A program made the translations under genes and the position numbers. The notes under the pieces are model-generated. The model ran no database searches, was not told the origin of the DNA, and saw nothing but the letters and a program-made list of their open reading frames with translations. DNA of 64,000 nucleotides. Origin: Streptomyces sp. NRRL F-2580. GTDB lineage: Bacteria; Actinomycetota; Actinomycetes; Streptomycetales; Streptomycetaceae. Of this stretch, positions 8,211-15,957 are shown piece after piece; positions within the stretch are counted from its first letter, which is position 1; the number at the start of each line of letters is the position of its first letter. Location of the stretch: contig NZ_JOIR01000018.1 in NCBI RefSeq assembly GCF_000720115.1, positions 124,001 through 188,000 of the forward strand, read 5' to 3'.

Positions 8211-8336
8211 ATGTCCCCATTCGTTCGCACATCGCTCGCCCCGGCCACGGTCGGCGGTTCTCCGGCACTCGGCACCCCCGGCGTCCCCGCCACCGGTGCC
8301 CCCCTGGCTCCCGCCGCCCGGCGGCGCAGAGCCTGA
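8211..8336 (+). CDS. Possible 41-residue peptide
   Basis: ATG at 8211 opens a short frame (MSPFVRTSLAPATVGG...) in the 264-base gap before the peptidoglycan-binding gene. Composition is Ala/Pro/Thr-rich with a basic tail. There is no strong ribosome site and no known family. Low confidence; the gap otherwise holds only the hairpin at 8347-8379. Confidence 0.2.
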   Translation: MSPFVRTSLAPATVGGSPALGTPGVPATGAPLAPAARRRRA

Positions 8337-8346
8337 CCGGCCGGGT

Positions 8347-8379
8347 GGGGGCCGGCACCGCACCGCCGTGCCGGCCCCC
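8347..8379. terminator. 12-bp perfect hairpin just upstream of an ATG
   Basis: GGGGGCCGGCAC and GTGCCGGCCCCC pair perfectly around a 9-base loop. The 3' arm ends 20 bases before the ATG at 8400, between it and upstream transcription. It may be a factor-dependent terminator or an attenuator in the leader of the next gene. Confidence 0.6.
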
Positions 8380-8399
8380 GTCCCAGCCGGGGAGCCACC

Positions 8400-9152
8400 A
8401 TGTCCCAGGACCCTCAGGAGAGCGGGGTCGTCCCCGACGACCACCTGCTCGTACGCCCGTACGTCGGCCCCTCGGGCCGACCGCCCCGGTCGACGGCGCC
8501 CGCCTGGCCGCAGACCGGACCCCTCGCCTTCCCCGGCCCGGCGCGCGGCCCGCAGCCCGGTGGCCCCGCCGCGGTCCCGGCCCCCGCTGCGACCCCCGCA
8601 GGCGTGCGTGATGCCGTGGACGGCGCGAGCGGCAGCCGCAGTCGGCTTCCGCTGGCCGTCGGCACCGTGCTCGCACTCGCCGTGGTCGGCGCCCTGGTGC
8701 TCCTGCTGAGCGGGCCCGAACCGGAACCGCCCCGGGCCGGGCGACCGCCCGAGCTGTCCCTGCCGGTGCTCCCGGCGCGCAGCCCGGACGCCGGCGTCAG
8801 CGGGAAACCCGGGCCGGCCGTGTCCGCTCGGGCCGGGGCGTCCCCGGCCTCCGCGACGGCGAAGCCTTCCGACAGCGCGAAGGCGAGCGAAGGACCCGAG
8901 CCGACGCCCTCGCCGAGCGCGTCGGCGCCGCGACCGTCGCGTGCCCCCGTGACCCTGCGGATGGGGGACAAGGGGCCCGAGGTGCGCGCCCTGCAGGAAA
9001 TGCTCTACGGGCAGGGGTTCACGTACGTCTCCGTCACAGGCGTCTTCGACGGCCAGACCAAGCGCGGCGTCAGCCAGCTCCAGCGCGACCGGTCCATCAA
9101 GGGCGACCCGCCAGGCGTCTACGGGCCCGCGACCCAGGCGGCCATGAGGTAG
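8400..9152 (+). CDS. Membrane-anchored peptidoglycan-binding protein
   Basis: A 250-residue protein from the ATG at 8400, with a purine-rich GGGGAG nine bases upstream. Residues 1-80 are a Pro/Gly-rich cytoplasmic part and about 83-103 a single transmembrane helix (LAVGTVLALAVVGALVLLL). A Ser/Pro/Ala-rich extracytoplasmic linker follows. The C-terminal 60 residues form a PG_binding_1 domain (LRMGDKGPEVRALQEMLY, GVFDGQTKRGVSQLQRD, YGPATQAAM). The topology places the domain in the wall, suggesting an envelope-tethering or sensing role. No catalytic domain is present. Confidence 0.88.
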   Translation: MSQDPQESGVVPDDHLLVRPYVGPSGRPPRSTAPAWPQTGPLAFPGPARGPQPGGPAAVPAPAATPAGVRDAVDGASGSRSRLPLAVGTVLALAVVGALVLLLSGPEPEPPRAGRPPELSLPVLPARSPDAGVSGKPGPAVSARAGASPASATAKPSDSAKASEGPEPTPSPSASAPRPSRAPVTLRMGDKGPEVRALQEMLYGQGFTYVSVTGVFDGQTKRGVSQLQRDRSIKGDPPGVYGPATQAAMR

Positions 9153-9175
9153 CGCCGCCCGGCCCTCGGCGGCGA

Positions 9176-9199
9176 CCGGCGGCTTTCGGAGGCCGCCGG
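9176..9199. terminator. Hairpin between convergent genes
   Basis: CCGGCGGC and GCCGCCGG pair around an 8-base loop, 24 bases after the stop of the peptidoglycan-binding gene and before the convergent SDR. Probably a shared terminator. The segment 9181-9220 also repeats GGCTTTCGG. Confidence 0.5.
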
Positions 9200-9268
9200 C
9201 GGCCATGGGCGGCTTTCGGCGCCCTCCCGGCTCCGGTGGCCTCCGGCGGCCGCCGCGCCCGACGGGGC

Positions 9269-10021
9269 TCAGCGGCCGCCCGCGACCCGCAGCACCGTTC
9301 CCGTCGTGTACGAGGCGTCCGGGGACAGCAGCCAGGCGATCGCCCCGGCGATCTCCTCGGGCCGGCCGGGCCGCCCGAGCGGGATTCCGGCCGCGGCCCG
9401 TGCCGGCCGGTCGGGATCCCCCATCGCCGCGTGCATGTCGGTCTCGATGATGCCGGGAGCCACGGCGTTGACCCGGATCCCGTCCGGGCCGAGCTCCTTG
9501 GAGAGGCCCACGGTCAGCGCGTCGGTGGCCGCCTTGGTCGCCGCGTAATGCACGTAGTCCCCGGGGCTGCCGAAGGTGGCGGCCGCCGAAGAGACGTTCA
9601 CGATCGCCCCGCCGCCCGACTCCGCCATGTCCCGGGCGGCCCGGCGGCAGCACAGCAGGTACCCGAGGAGGTTCACCTCGACCACCCGCCGCAGGTCCTC
9701 GGTCCGGGCGTCGGCGAGCCGGCCGAGCGGGCCGGTCACCCCGGCGTTGTTGACCAGGCCGGTCAGCGTGCCGAGTTCGGCGCCGGCGATGTCGAAGAGC
9801 CGCTCTACGGCGCACTCCTCGGAGGTGTCGCCGCGTACGGTCACACAGCGTCCCCCGGTGGCCCGCACCCCCTCGGCGACGGCCTCGGCGGCCGCCTCGT
9901 CGCGGACGTAGCCCAGCGCCAGGTCGTGCCCGTCGGCGGCCAGCCGCAGCGCGGCCGCCGCACCGATGCCCCTGCTGCCGCCGGTGATGACGGTGACCGG
10001 ACGAGGAAGAGGACGTGACAC
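9269..10021 (-). CDS. SDR-family oxidoreductase, FabG-like 3-oxoacyl reductase
   Basis: A 250-residue classical short-chain dehydrogenase. The start is GTG at 10021 with AGGAGG six bases upstream (10032-10027); the frame is open further but lacks signals. Cofactor motif TGGSRGIG at residues 13-20, NNAG at 91-94, Ser144/145 and the catalytic Tyr159-xxx-Lys163. The Arg17 after TGGS favours NADP(H). The C-terminal IPLGRPGRPEEIAGAIAWLLSPDASYTTG is typical of FabG-type enzymes. It stands alone and a 17-bp palindrome lies 60 bases upstream, so it may be independently regulated. The true substrate is unknown. Confidence 0.9.
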   Translation of the reverse strand: MSRPLPRPVTVITGGSRGIGAAAALRLAADGHDLALGYVRDEAAAEAVAEGVRATGGRCVTVRGDTSEECAVERLFDIAGAELGTLTGLVNNAGVTGPLGRLADARTEDLRRVVEVNLLGYLLCCRRAARDMAESGGGAIVNVSSAAATFGSPGDYVHYAATKAATDALTVGLSKELGPDGIRVNAVAPGIIETDMHAAMGDPDRPARAAAGIPLGRPGRPEEIAGAIAWLLSPDASYTTGTVLRVAGGR

Positions 10022-10082
10022 GGGAGCCTCCTGCGGAACGTGGAACACAGCGCGCGCGGTGCGGCAGGCTAACACCGTGATA

Positions 10083-10099
10083 TTCGCTGGACCAGCGAA
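10083..10099. promoter_or_regulatory. 17-bp palindromic operator candidate
   Basis: TTCGCTGG-A-CCAGCGAA is a perfect palindrome around one base. It lies in the 161-base divergent gap between the SDR (start 10021) and the RNA ligase (start 10183), so it could govern either. The binding protein is not identifiable here. Confidence 0.5.
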
Positions 10100-10182
10100 A
10101 ATGGCGCCCGGAGAGTGATCGTCACCGACGCGCCGCAGGACCGGCACGTCGTCCGCGTCCCTGACGACTGCAGGAGCCGTCC

Positions 10183-11259
10183 ATGTCGACCTTGAGAGTC
10201 ACCGCCGAAGAGCTGACCGTCCACGAGCACCCGAACGCCGACGCGTTGGAGCTGGCCCAGGTGGGCCTGTACCGCGCCGTGATCGCCAAGGGTGCCTACC
10301 ATACGGGCGAGTTCGCGCTCTACATACCCGAACAGGCCGTGCTGCCGGCCGAGCTGATCGAGGAGCTCGGCCTCACCGGACGGCTGGCCGGCAGCTCCGC
10401 CGACCGGGTCAAGGCGGTGCGGCTGCGCGGCGAGCTCTCGCAGGGCCTGGTGTGCCGCCCGCGCGCGCTCGCCGACGTCGACCTCGTACAGGCCGCCGAG
10501 GAGGGCACGGACTTCGCGGAGCTGCTCGGCATCACCAAGTGGTCCCCGCCCATCCCCACCACCATGAACGGCGACGTCGAAGCCGCCGCCGACCTGATGC
10601 CGTGGGTCGACATCGAGAACCTCCAGCGCTACCCGCACATCTTCGAGCCGGGCGAGCAGGTCGTCCTCACGGAGAAACTGCACGGCACCGCCTGCCTGTT
10701 CACGTACGTGGTCCAGGAGGAGCGGTCGATCGTCTCGTCCAAGGGATTCGGCTCGAAGGGGCTGGCGCTCAAGGAGGACGAGCGCAACCTCTACTGGCGG
10801 GCCGTACGCGGCCACGGCGTGCCGGCCGTCGCCGCGGCCCTGGCCGCCCGCCTCGGCGCCACCCGGGTCGGCATCTTCGCCGAGGTGTACGGCGCGGGCG
10901 TCCAGGACCTGGCGTACGGGACCGACGTGCGGACCGCCGACACGCCACCCGGATACGCCGTCTTCGACGTGTCCGCCGAGATCGACGGGCAGGTGCACTG
11001 GCTGGACCCGACCGCCGTCCTGACGGAAGGGGAACTGCCGCTGGTGCCACGGCTGTACGAGGGCCCGTACGACCTCGACACCGTGCTGGAGCTGGCGAGC
11101 GGTCGCGAGACCGTGTCCGGGCGGGCCGTGCACCTGCGCGAGGGCGTCGTGATCCGCCCCTCGGCGGAGCGCTACAGCCCGGTCGTCGGCGGCCGCGCCA
11201 TCGCCAAGGCGGTCAGCCCGGCCTACCTGACCCGTAAGGGCGGTACCGAGTACGAGTGA
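10183..11259 (+). CDS. RNA ligase, DraRnl / DRB0094 (Rnl5) type
   Basis: A 358-residue ATP-dependent RNA ligase. The nucleotidyl-transfer motif TEKLHGTA places the adenylated lysine at Lys165, the same number I recall for Deinococcus radiodurans DraRnl. Motif IV is EGVVIRP and motif V is the final IAKAVS. As in DraRnl, an N-terminal OB-like module (about 1-110) precedes the catalytic domain. DraRnl seals 3'-OH/5'-phosphate nicks where the 3'-OH strand is RNA, and the same role is inferred here. ATG at 10183 with GGAG upstream. The HD-domain gene follows 26 bases later, so they probably form an operon. Confidence 0.9.
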   Translation: MSTLRVTAEELTVHEHPNADALELAQVGLYRAVIAKGAYHTGEFALYIPEQAVLPAELIEELGLTGRLAGSSADRVKAVRLRGELSQGLVCRPRALADVDLVQAAEEGTDFAELLGITKWSPPIPTTMNGDVEAAADLMPWVDIENLQRYPHIFEPGEQVVLTEKLHGTACLFTYVVQEERSIVSSKGFGSKGLALKEDERNLYWRAVRGHGVPAVAAALAARLGATRVGIFAEVYGAGVQDLAYGTDVRTADTPPGYAVFDVSAEIDGQVHWLDPTAVLTEGELPLVPRLYEGPYDLDTVLELASGRETVSGRAVHLREGVVIRPSAERYSPVVGGRAIAKAVSPAYLTRKGGTEYE

Positions 11260-11285
11260 TCGTCCAGCGCTCCTAGGATGATCCG

Positions 11286-11882
11286 ATGTCCCGTACCGAT
11301 GCCCTGTCGAGGGCGCTCGACACCTCGGGGGAACCGCCGCTGCGGCCCCTTCCGCCCACCGTGTCCGGGCTGTTGCGCACGCTGGCCGCCCCGCCCCGGC
11401 TGGCCGCGCACCTGCGGCTCGTGCACGACGTCGCTTACGAGCTGGCCGACTGGTGGGCCGGGCACTGCCCGGGCCTGGCCTTCGACCGGGAGGCGGTGCT
11501 CTTCGGGGCGGCCACGCACGACATCGGCAAGACCGTCCACCCGGCCGAACTCAGCGGGCCGGGCGCCGAGCACGAGCCGGCCGGGCGGGCGCTGCTGCTC
11601 GCGCACGGGTTCACGGAGGGGCGGGCCCGGTTCGCCGCGACGCACGCCACGTGGGGCGAAGACGGGGTGACCATCGAGGAGTTGCTGGTCAGCCTCGCGG
11701 ACAAGGTGTGGAAGGGCAAGCGGGTCCAGGACCTGGAGGACCTCGTGGTGGACCGGCTCGCCGCGGCGACCGGAGCCGAGCGCTGGGCGGCGTACCTGGA
11801 GCTGGACGGGGTGCTCGGGCGGATCGCCGAGGGGGCGGACGAGCGGCTCGACTTCCAGGCGGCCTTTCCCGTGCACGGGTGA
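11286..11882 (+). CDS. HD-domain metal-dependent phosphohydrolase
   Basis: A 198-residue single-domain HD protein. Metal ligands are His47, His78-Asp79 in THDIGK, and Asp139 (SLADKVWKGK), a complete H...HD...D set, so it should be active. The family hydrolyses phosphomonoesters or phosphodiesters, including nucleotides and cyclic phosphates. Linkage to the RNA ligase 26 bases upstream suggests a role in preparing RNA or nucleotide ends, for example removing terminal or cyclic phosphates. That role is an inference from context only. An alternative in-frame choice of start is not needed; ATG at 11286. Confidence 0.85.
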   Translation: MSRTDALSRALDTSGEPPLRPLPPTVSGLLRTLAAPPRLAAHLRLVHDVAYELADWWAGHCPGLAFDREAVLFGAATHDIGKTVHPAELSGPGAEHEPAGRALLLAHGFTEGRARFAATHATWGEDGVTIEELLVSLADKVWKGKRVQDLEDLVVDRLAAATGAERWAAYLELDGVLGRIAEGADERLDFQAAFPVHG

Positions 11883-12051
11883 CCGGCTGCGTCTGACCGG
11901 CCGGGGCGTGTGGGCCGGGCGGCCGTGTGGGCCGGGCCCGTGTGGGACGCGCCGCGCCGCGCCGCGTTCGCCCCGCATCGTGGGGCGGGCGCGGCGTGCG
12001 TGGTGGGATGGACCGGGGGCGGGTCCACCAGCACACGGAGAGGTCGGGTAC

Positions 12052-13002
12052 ATGTCCCAGTCGGGCCGGAGCAGCCAGGAAACCATGCGGGCGATGGCGT
12101 ACGAGACGTACGGCGGGACGGAGGTGCTCTCCGAGATCCGGCTGCCGGTGCCCAAGTACGGCCCGGGCGAGGTGCTCGTCCGGGTGAAGTACGCCGCGGT
12201 CAACCCCGTCGACTGGAAGATCATGTCGGGCGGGCTCGACGCCCTGATGGACGTCGTCTACCCGGTGATCCCCGGCTGGGACGTGGCCGGCACCGTCGAG
12301 CGCGTGGGCATCGACGTCCCCGAGTACGCCGAGGGCGACGAGGTCATCGCCTACGCACGCAAGGACTACGTGCACGGCGGGACCTTCGCCGAGTTCGTCA
12401 CCGTGCCCGTACGCGCCCTCGCGCACAAGCCCGCCTCGCTGAGCTGGGCCGAGGCCGCCGGGCTCCCGCTGGCCGGGCTCACCGCCTACCAGCTGCTCAC
12501 CCGCCTCGGCACCGGCAAGGACGACACGGTCCTCATCCACGGCGCCGCGGGCGGTGTCGGCTCGTTCGGCGTGCAGATCGCCCGCGCGCTCGGCGCCCGC
12601 GTCATCGGCACCGCCTCCTCGCGCAACCACGACCGGGTGCGCGAACTCGGCGGCGAACCCGTCGAGTACGGAGAGGGGCTCGCCGACCGCGTCCGCGCCC
12701 TCGTGCCCGACGGGCCCACCGTCGTCGCGGACTTCGTCGGCGGCGTCGGCGGGGTCACCCGGGAAGTGCTCCACGACGACGGCCGGCACGCCTCCGTCGC
12801 CGACCCCAGCGTGCTCGGATCGGGCGGCGAGTGGATCTGGGTCCGCCCGGTCGGCAGCGACCTGGCGGAGCTGGGCCGGCTGGCCGACGCCGGGCAGCTG
12901 AAGGTGCCGGTGGCCAAGACCTTCCCGCTGGCCGAACTCGCCGCGGCCTTCGAACTGAGCCAGGGCGGACACACCCCGGGAAAGATCGTCATCGAGGTCT
13001 GA
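12052..13002 (+). CDS. NADP-dependent MDR-family oxidoreductase (quinone-oxidoreductase-like)
   Basis: A 316-residue zinc-independent medium-chain dehydrogenase. N-terminal GroES-like domain (PGEVLVRVKYAAVNPVDWKIMSGG, then VIPGWDVAGTVERVG), Rossmann part with HGAAGGVGSFGVQIARALGA, and the usual C-terminal PLAELAAAFELSQGGHTPGKIVIEV. No zinc ligands are present, as in quinone reductases and enoyl-thioester reductases. Start at ATG 12052 is favoured by a GGAG-type site; ATG 12085 is an alternative. It sits inside the RNA-repair island, but nothing in its sequence ties it to RNA. It is convergent with the poly(A) polymerase fusion, 18 bases apart. Confidence 0.88.
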   Translation: MSQSGRSSQETMRAMAYETYGGTEVLSEIRLPVPKYGPGEVLVRVKYAAVNPVDWKIMSGGLDALMDVVYPVIPGWDVAGTVERVGIDVPEYAEGDEVIAYARKDYVHGGTFAEFVTVPVRALAHKPASLSWAEAAGLPLAGLTAYQLLTRLGTGKDDTVLIHGAAGGVGSFGVQIARALGARVIGTASSRNHDRVRELGGEPVEYGEGLADRVRALVPDGPTVVADFVGGVGGVTREVLHDDGRHASVADPSVLGSGGEWIWVRPVGSDLAELGRLADAGQLKVPVAKTFPLAELAAAFELSQGGHTPGKIVIEV

Positions 13003-13020
13003 TCCCGCCCGCAGGGCGAT

Positions 13021-15957
13021 CTAGGTCAGGTCCGGCACCTCGCCGCAGGCCGCCCGGGTGACCTCGACCCCCGGCAGGCCGGCCCGCCACGGGCCGGCCA
13101 GCGCGGCCAGGTCCGCCGCGTCCGGCGGGGCGGAGCCGAGGCCGATCGCGTAACGGGCGAGGCCCGGGGCGGACTCGAAGGGGCGCGGCCAGGCGTGCGC
13201 GTCCGTGACACCTGCCCCCTCCAGCGCGCCGAGCAGCGCCCGCAGCCGCCCCCGCACGCGGCCCAGGGTCTCCTCGAACTCCCCGCCGGGCGCACGTACG
13301 CTCACCACCGCCCAGGCGGCGTGCCGGCGGTGCAGCGGCGGCGGGGCCACCAGGGCCCGGCCGGCGTCGGCGGGGCCGGCCTCCAGCAGCTCCCAGGCCC
13401 GGTACAACTCCTGGACCAGCAGGTCGCGCAGGCCCGGCCCCACCTGGGCGGTGCAGCTGCGCACCGGCTCCGAGGGCGTGAGCACCGTGACCGGATCGAT
13501 GACCGTGACGGGGTCCGGGCTGCCCGCCGCGACCGTGTCCTGCCCGCGCGCCGCGGCCGGCTCCGCCGTAGCCGGGTCCGCCGTCGCCGCGACCGACGGC
13601 AGCAGCCCGACCGGCTCCCGCCAGTCCCAGGCGGCCCACCGGCCGAAGAACTCCCGCAGCAGGTCGTCCGGGGCCGGCGACCCGGCCTCCTGGACCGTAC
13701 GCGCCGCGAGGACCGCCCAGGCCAGCCCCGGCAGCCCGCCGAACGGCGCCGAGTCCAGCCCGCGGGCCCGCGCCCACGCCTTCACCTCCCGCGCCAGCCG
13801 GGCGAAGGCGGCGTGCTCGGCGCCCACCCGCTCCCGTACGGCGTCGGCGTCGCTCACCGCGCTCAGCGCGACGGCGGCCGCCTCACCCAGCTCCGCCCGC
13901 CGCGCCACCGCCTGCGCGGGCTCCAGGCCGTTGGCGGCCACCGTCACCAGGTCCACCGGCAGCGCCCCGACGCGGAACCGCAGACCCGGCACCCGCGCCC
14001 CCGTCACCTCGCGCAGCGGCCCGGCTTCGGGCAGGGCCACCGCCAGCCGGTCCCGTACGGCGCCGACCTCGTCCGGCCCGGGCAGCACCGCGACCAGGTC
14101 CAGGTCGGCCTCCGGCAGCGCGCAGCCCATCCGGCGCGATCCGGCCAGGTGCACCTGTGCCCCGCCGAGGGCGGCCCGGACGCGGGCGGTGACCTGCTCG
14201 GCCCGGGCGGGCGTACGACCGTGCGCCTCACCGGACTCAGGCTCCGGGCCCGGCTCCGGCTCCGGCTCCGGTTCCCAGCGCACCTCGCCCGTTCCCAGTG
14301 CCACCGTCGCGCGGACACGCATCGGTCCGTCCCCGCGCCGCGAGAGCACCGCCAGCTCTCCGACCCGCGAGGGCACGGCGCCGCGGAGCCGTGCCGTGAA
14401 CTCGGCGACCGCCCGCTGCGGGTCCTGGCTGCGCCCGAGCGTCAGGTGCGGGGTGTACCCCTCGGCGCGCCCGCGGCAGGCCGGGAACCGCTCCGTCAGG
14501 GCGCGCCGGAGTTCCTGCCACGGCCCCTCACCGGCCGCCGCCGGATCCAGCCAGAGCGTGGCGTCCTCACGGTGCCCGAAGCTGTGCACGCCCTCCAGCC
14601 GGACGTCGAAGGGGGCCGTCCCGGCGGCCGCTTCGGCCAGCAGCGGCAGGGCCTCGTCGAAGGAGGACTCCGGCACGAAGCCGAAGAGCAGGTTCACGTG
14701 CGCGGGCCAGCGGCCGGCCTGCGGGTCGTGCCGCTCGCGCACCTCCCGCACCGCCTCCGGCAGCTGCGGCGGCAGCCACGCCACGGCCGTCCGCGCGGTC
14801 GCCGGTACGTCGAGCCGCGCCGGGCCGCCGCCGGGCGCCCCGAACTCCACGGTCGCCTCGACACCGAAGTGGTCGGAGACGAACAGCCCCTCCGCGGCGG
14901 GCGCGTCGCCGCGCAGCGCCGCCCGCGTCACCCGCGCCCCCGTGGACCCGAGCAGGATCCGGTCCAGCCGGGCGGCCCGCCCGGACAGCGAGCCCACCGC
15001 GGCCAGCGGGTTGGCCACCGGATCGAAGGTCGGCGTACCGTCCGCCGCCCCGTGTACGTCGCCCCAGGCGTCCCGCATGCCGAGCGCGGCCGCGGGCCCC
15101 TCGGCCCCGTGGCGGCCGTCGTTGAAGTCGCCCAGCAGGGCCACGGCGGCGTCGATGCCGCCCAGGCCCTCCGCGAGCCGGGCCAGTTCGGCGTCCCGCC
15201 GCAGGTGCCCGTTCTCGGTGTGGTCGCTGGTGAGGTGCGTGGCGGCGACGACCAGGGCGCCGGCCGCGGTGTCCACGGTCACGGCCGTGACCGCCTTGTG
15301 CTTGCCGAGCAGGTGCATGGCAGCCTCCCGCACCGGCAGCCGGCTCAGCACCAGCAGCCCGCACTCGGCGACGTCCCGGCCGCCGGGATCCGTGCCGAGG
15401 GTGTACCCGGCCCGCACCCACGGCGCCGCCAGCAGCATGCCGACCAGCTCGGGCTCGACCTCCTGGAGCGCGATGACGTCGGCGTCGGCGGCCGCCAGAT
15501 CGGCCAGCAGCAACGGCCTGCGCCGGGCGGTGGCGATGCGCGGGGCGTCGTACCGGTCCCAGAGCGTGTTCCAGGTCAGCAGCCGCACCGCGGCGGGGCC
15601 CGCCGCGGTGCCGGGGGGCGGCGGCTGCGCGGGCCGCCAGGCGCCGCCGTCGGCCGGGTCCCACGCGTACGGGGTGCGCGCGGTGAAGAACGGAGCCCGC
15701 AGCAGGCGCGGATCGCGGACCCGCCCCGCCGCGCTGACATCGATCCGGTCCACGCCGGTGGCCCGGTTCCAGACGAGTTCGCCGTCCGCCTCGACGAACA
15801 GCACCCGGTGCCAGGGGATGTCGCCGCCGGGTACGAAGGAGGGCAGCGGAACCCGCTTCGGCGCGGCCCCGCGCTGGAGCAGGCCGAGCACGAACCGCGC
15901 CGGATCGAACCGGGGGTCCCAGCGGACCTGGTGGTAGAGCTGCTCACTGGTACGCAT
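13021..15957 (-). CDS. RNA-repair fusion: MJ1316-EEP-2H-poly(A) polymerase
   Basis: A 978-residue multidomain protein. 1-75: MJ1316/DUF504 domain ([26 protein letters not shown]), thought to recognise RNA ends. About 120-375: endonuclease/exonuclease/phosphatase domain with Asn130, Glu166, His241, Asp277/Asn279 and Ser361-Asp362-His363. About 395-560: 2H phosphoesterase with His420-Val-Asn and His504-Leu-Thr. About 575-978: a eukaryote-type poly(A) polymerase. This last part has GS at 606-607, Asp618/Asp620 and Asp669 of the nucleotidyltransferase, a central [20 protein letters not shown], then [10 protein letters not shown] and a C-terminal RNA-binding-like domain. The ATG shares its A with the stop of the upstream ligase-kinase (TGATG), so the two are translationally coupled. 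Predicted to recognise, trim and extend damaged RNA 3' ends. Confidence 0.85.
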   Translation of the reverse strand: MRTSEQLYHQVRWDPRFDPARFVLGLLQRGAAPKRVPLPSFVPGGDIPWHRVLFVEADGELVWNRATGVDRIDVSAAGRVRDPRLLRAPFFTARTPYAWDPADGGAWRPAQPPPPGTAAGPAAVRLLTWNTLWDRYDAPRIATARRRPLLLADLAAADADVIALQEVEPELVGMLLAAPWVRAGYTLGTDPGGRDVAECGLLVLSRLPVREAAMHLLGKHKAVTAVTVDTAAGALVVAATHLTSDHTENGHLRRDAELARLAEGLGGIDAAVALLGDFNDGRHGAEGPAAALGMRDAWGDVHGAADGTPTFDPVANPLAAVGSLSGRAARLDRILLGSTGARVTRAALRGDAPAAEGLFVSDHFGVEATVEFGAPGGGPARLDVPATARTAVAWLPPQLPEAVREVRERHDPQAGRWPAHVNLLFGFVPESSFDEALPLLAEAAAGTAPFDVRLEGVHSFGHREDATLWLDPAAAGEGPWQELRRALTERFPACRGRAEGYTPHLTLGRSQDPQRAVAEFTARLRGAVPSRVGELAVLSRRGDGPMRVRATVALGTGEVRWEPEPEPEPGPEPESGEAHGRTPARAEQVTARVRAALGGAQVHLAGSRRMGCALPEADLDLVAVLPGPDEVGAVRDRLAVALPEAGPLREVTGARVPGLRFRVGALPVDLVTVAANGLEPAQAVARRAELGEAAAVALSAVSDADAVRERVGAEHAAFARLAREVKAWARARGLDSAPFGGLPGLAWAVLAARTVQEAGSPAPDDLLREFFGRWAAWDWREPVGLLPSVAATADPATAEPAAARGQDTVAAGSPDPVTVIDPVTVLTPSEPVRSCTAQVGPGLRDLLVQELYRAWELLEAGPADAGRALVAPPPLHRRHAAWAVVSVRAPGGEFEETLGRVRGRLRALLGALEGAGVTDAHAWPRPFESAPGLARYAIGLGSAPPDAADLAALAGPWRAGLPGVEVTRAACGEVPDLT

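Noticed and set aside
7701..9815. A 704-codon minus frame spanning three genes
   Set aside because: Crosses recognised genes on both strands and has no family resemblance; an effect of GC bias.
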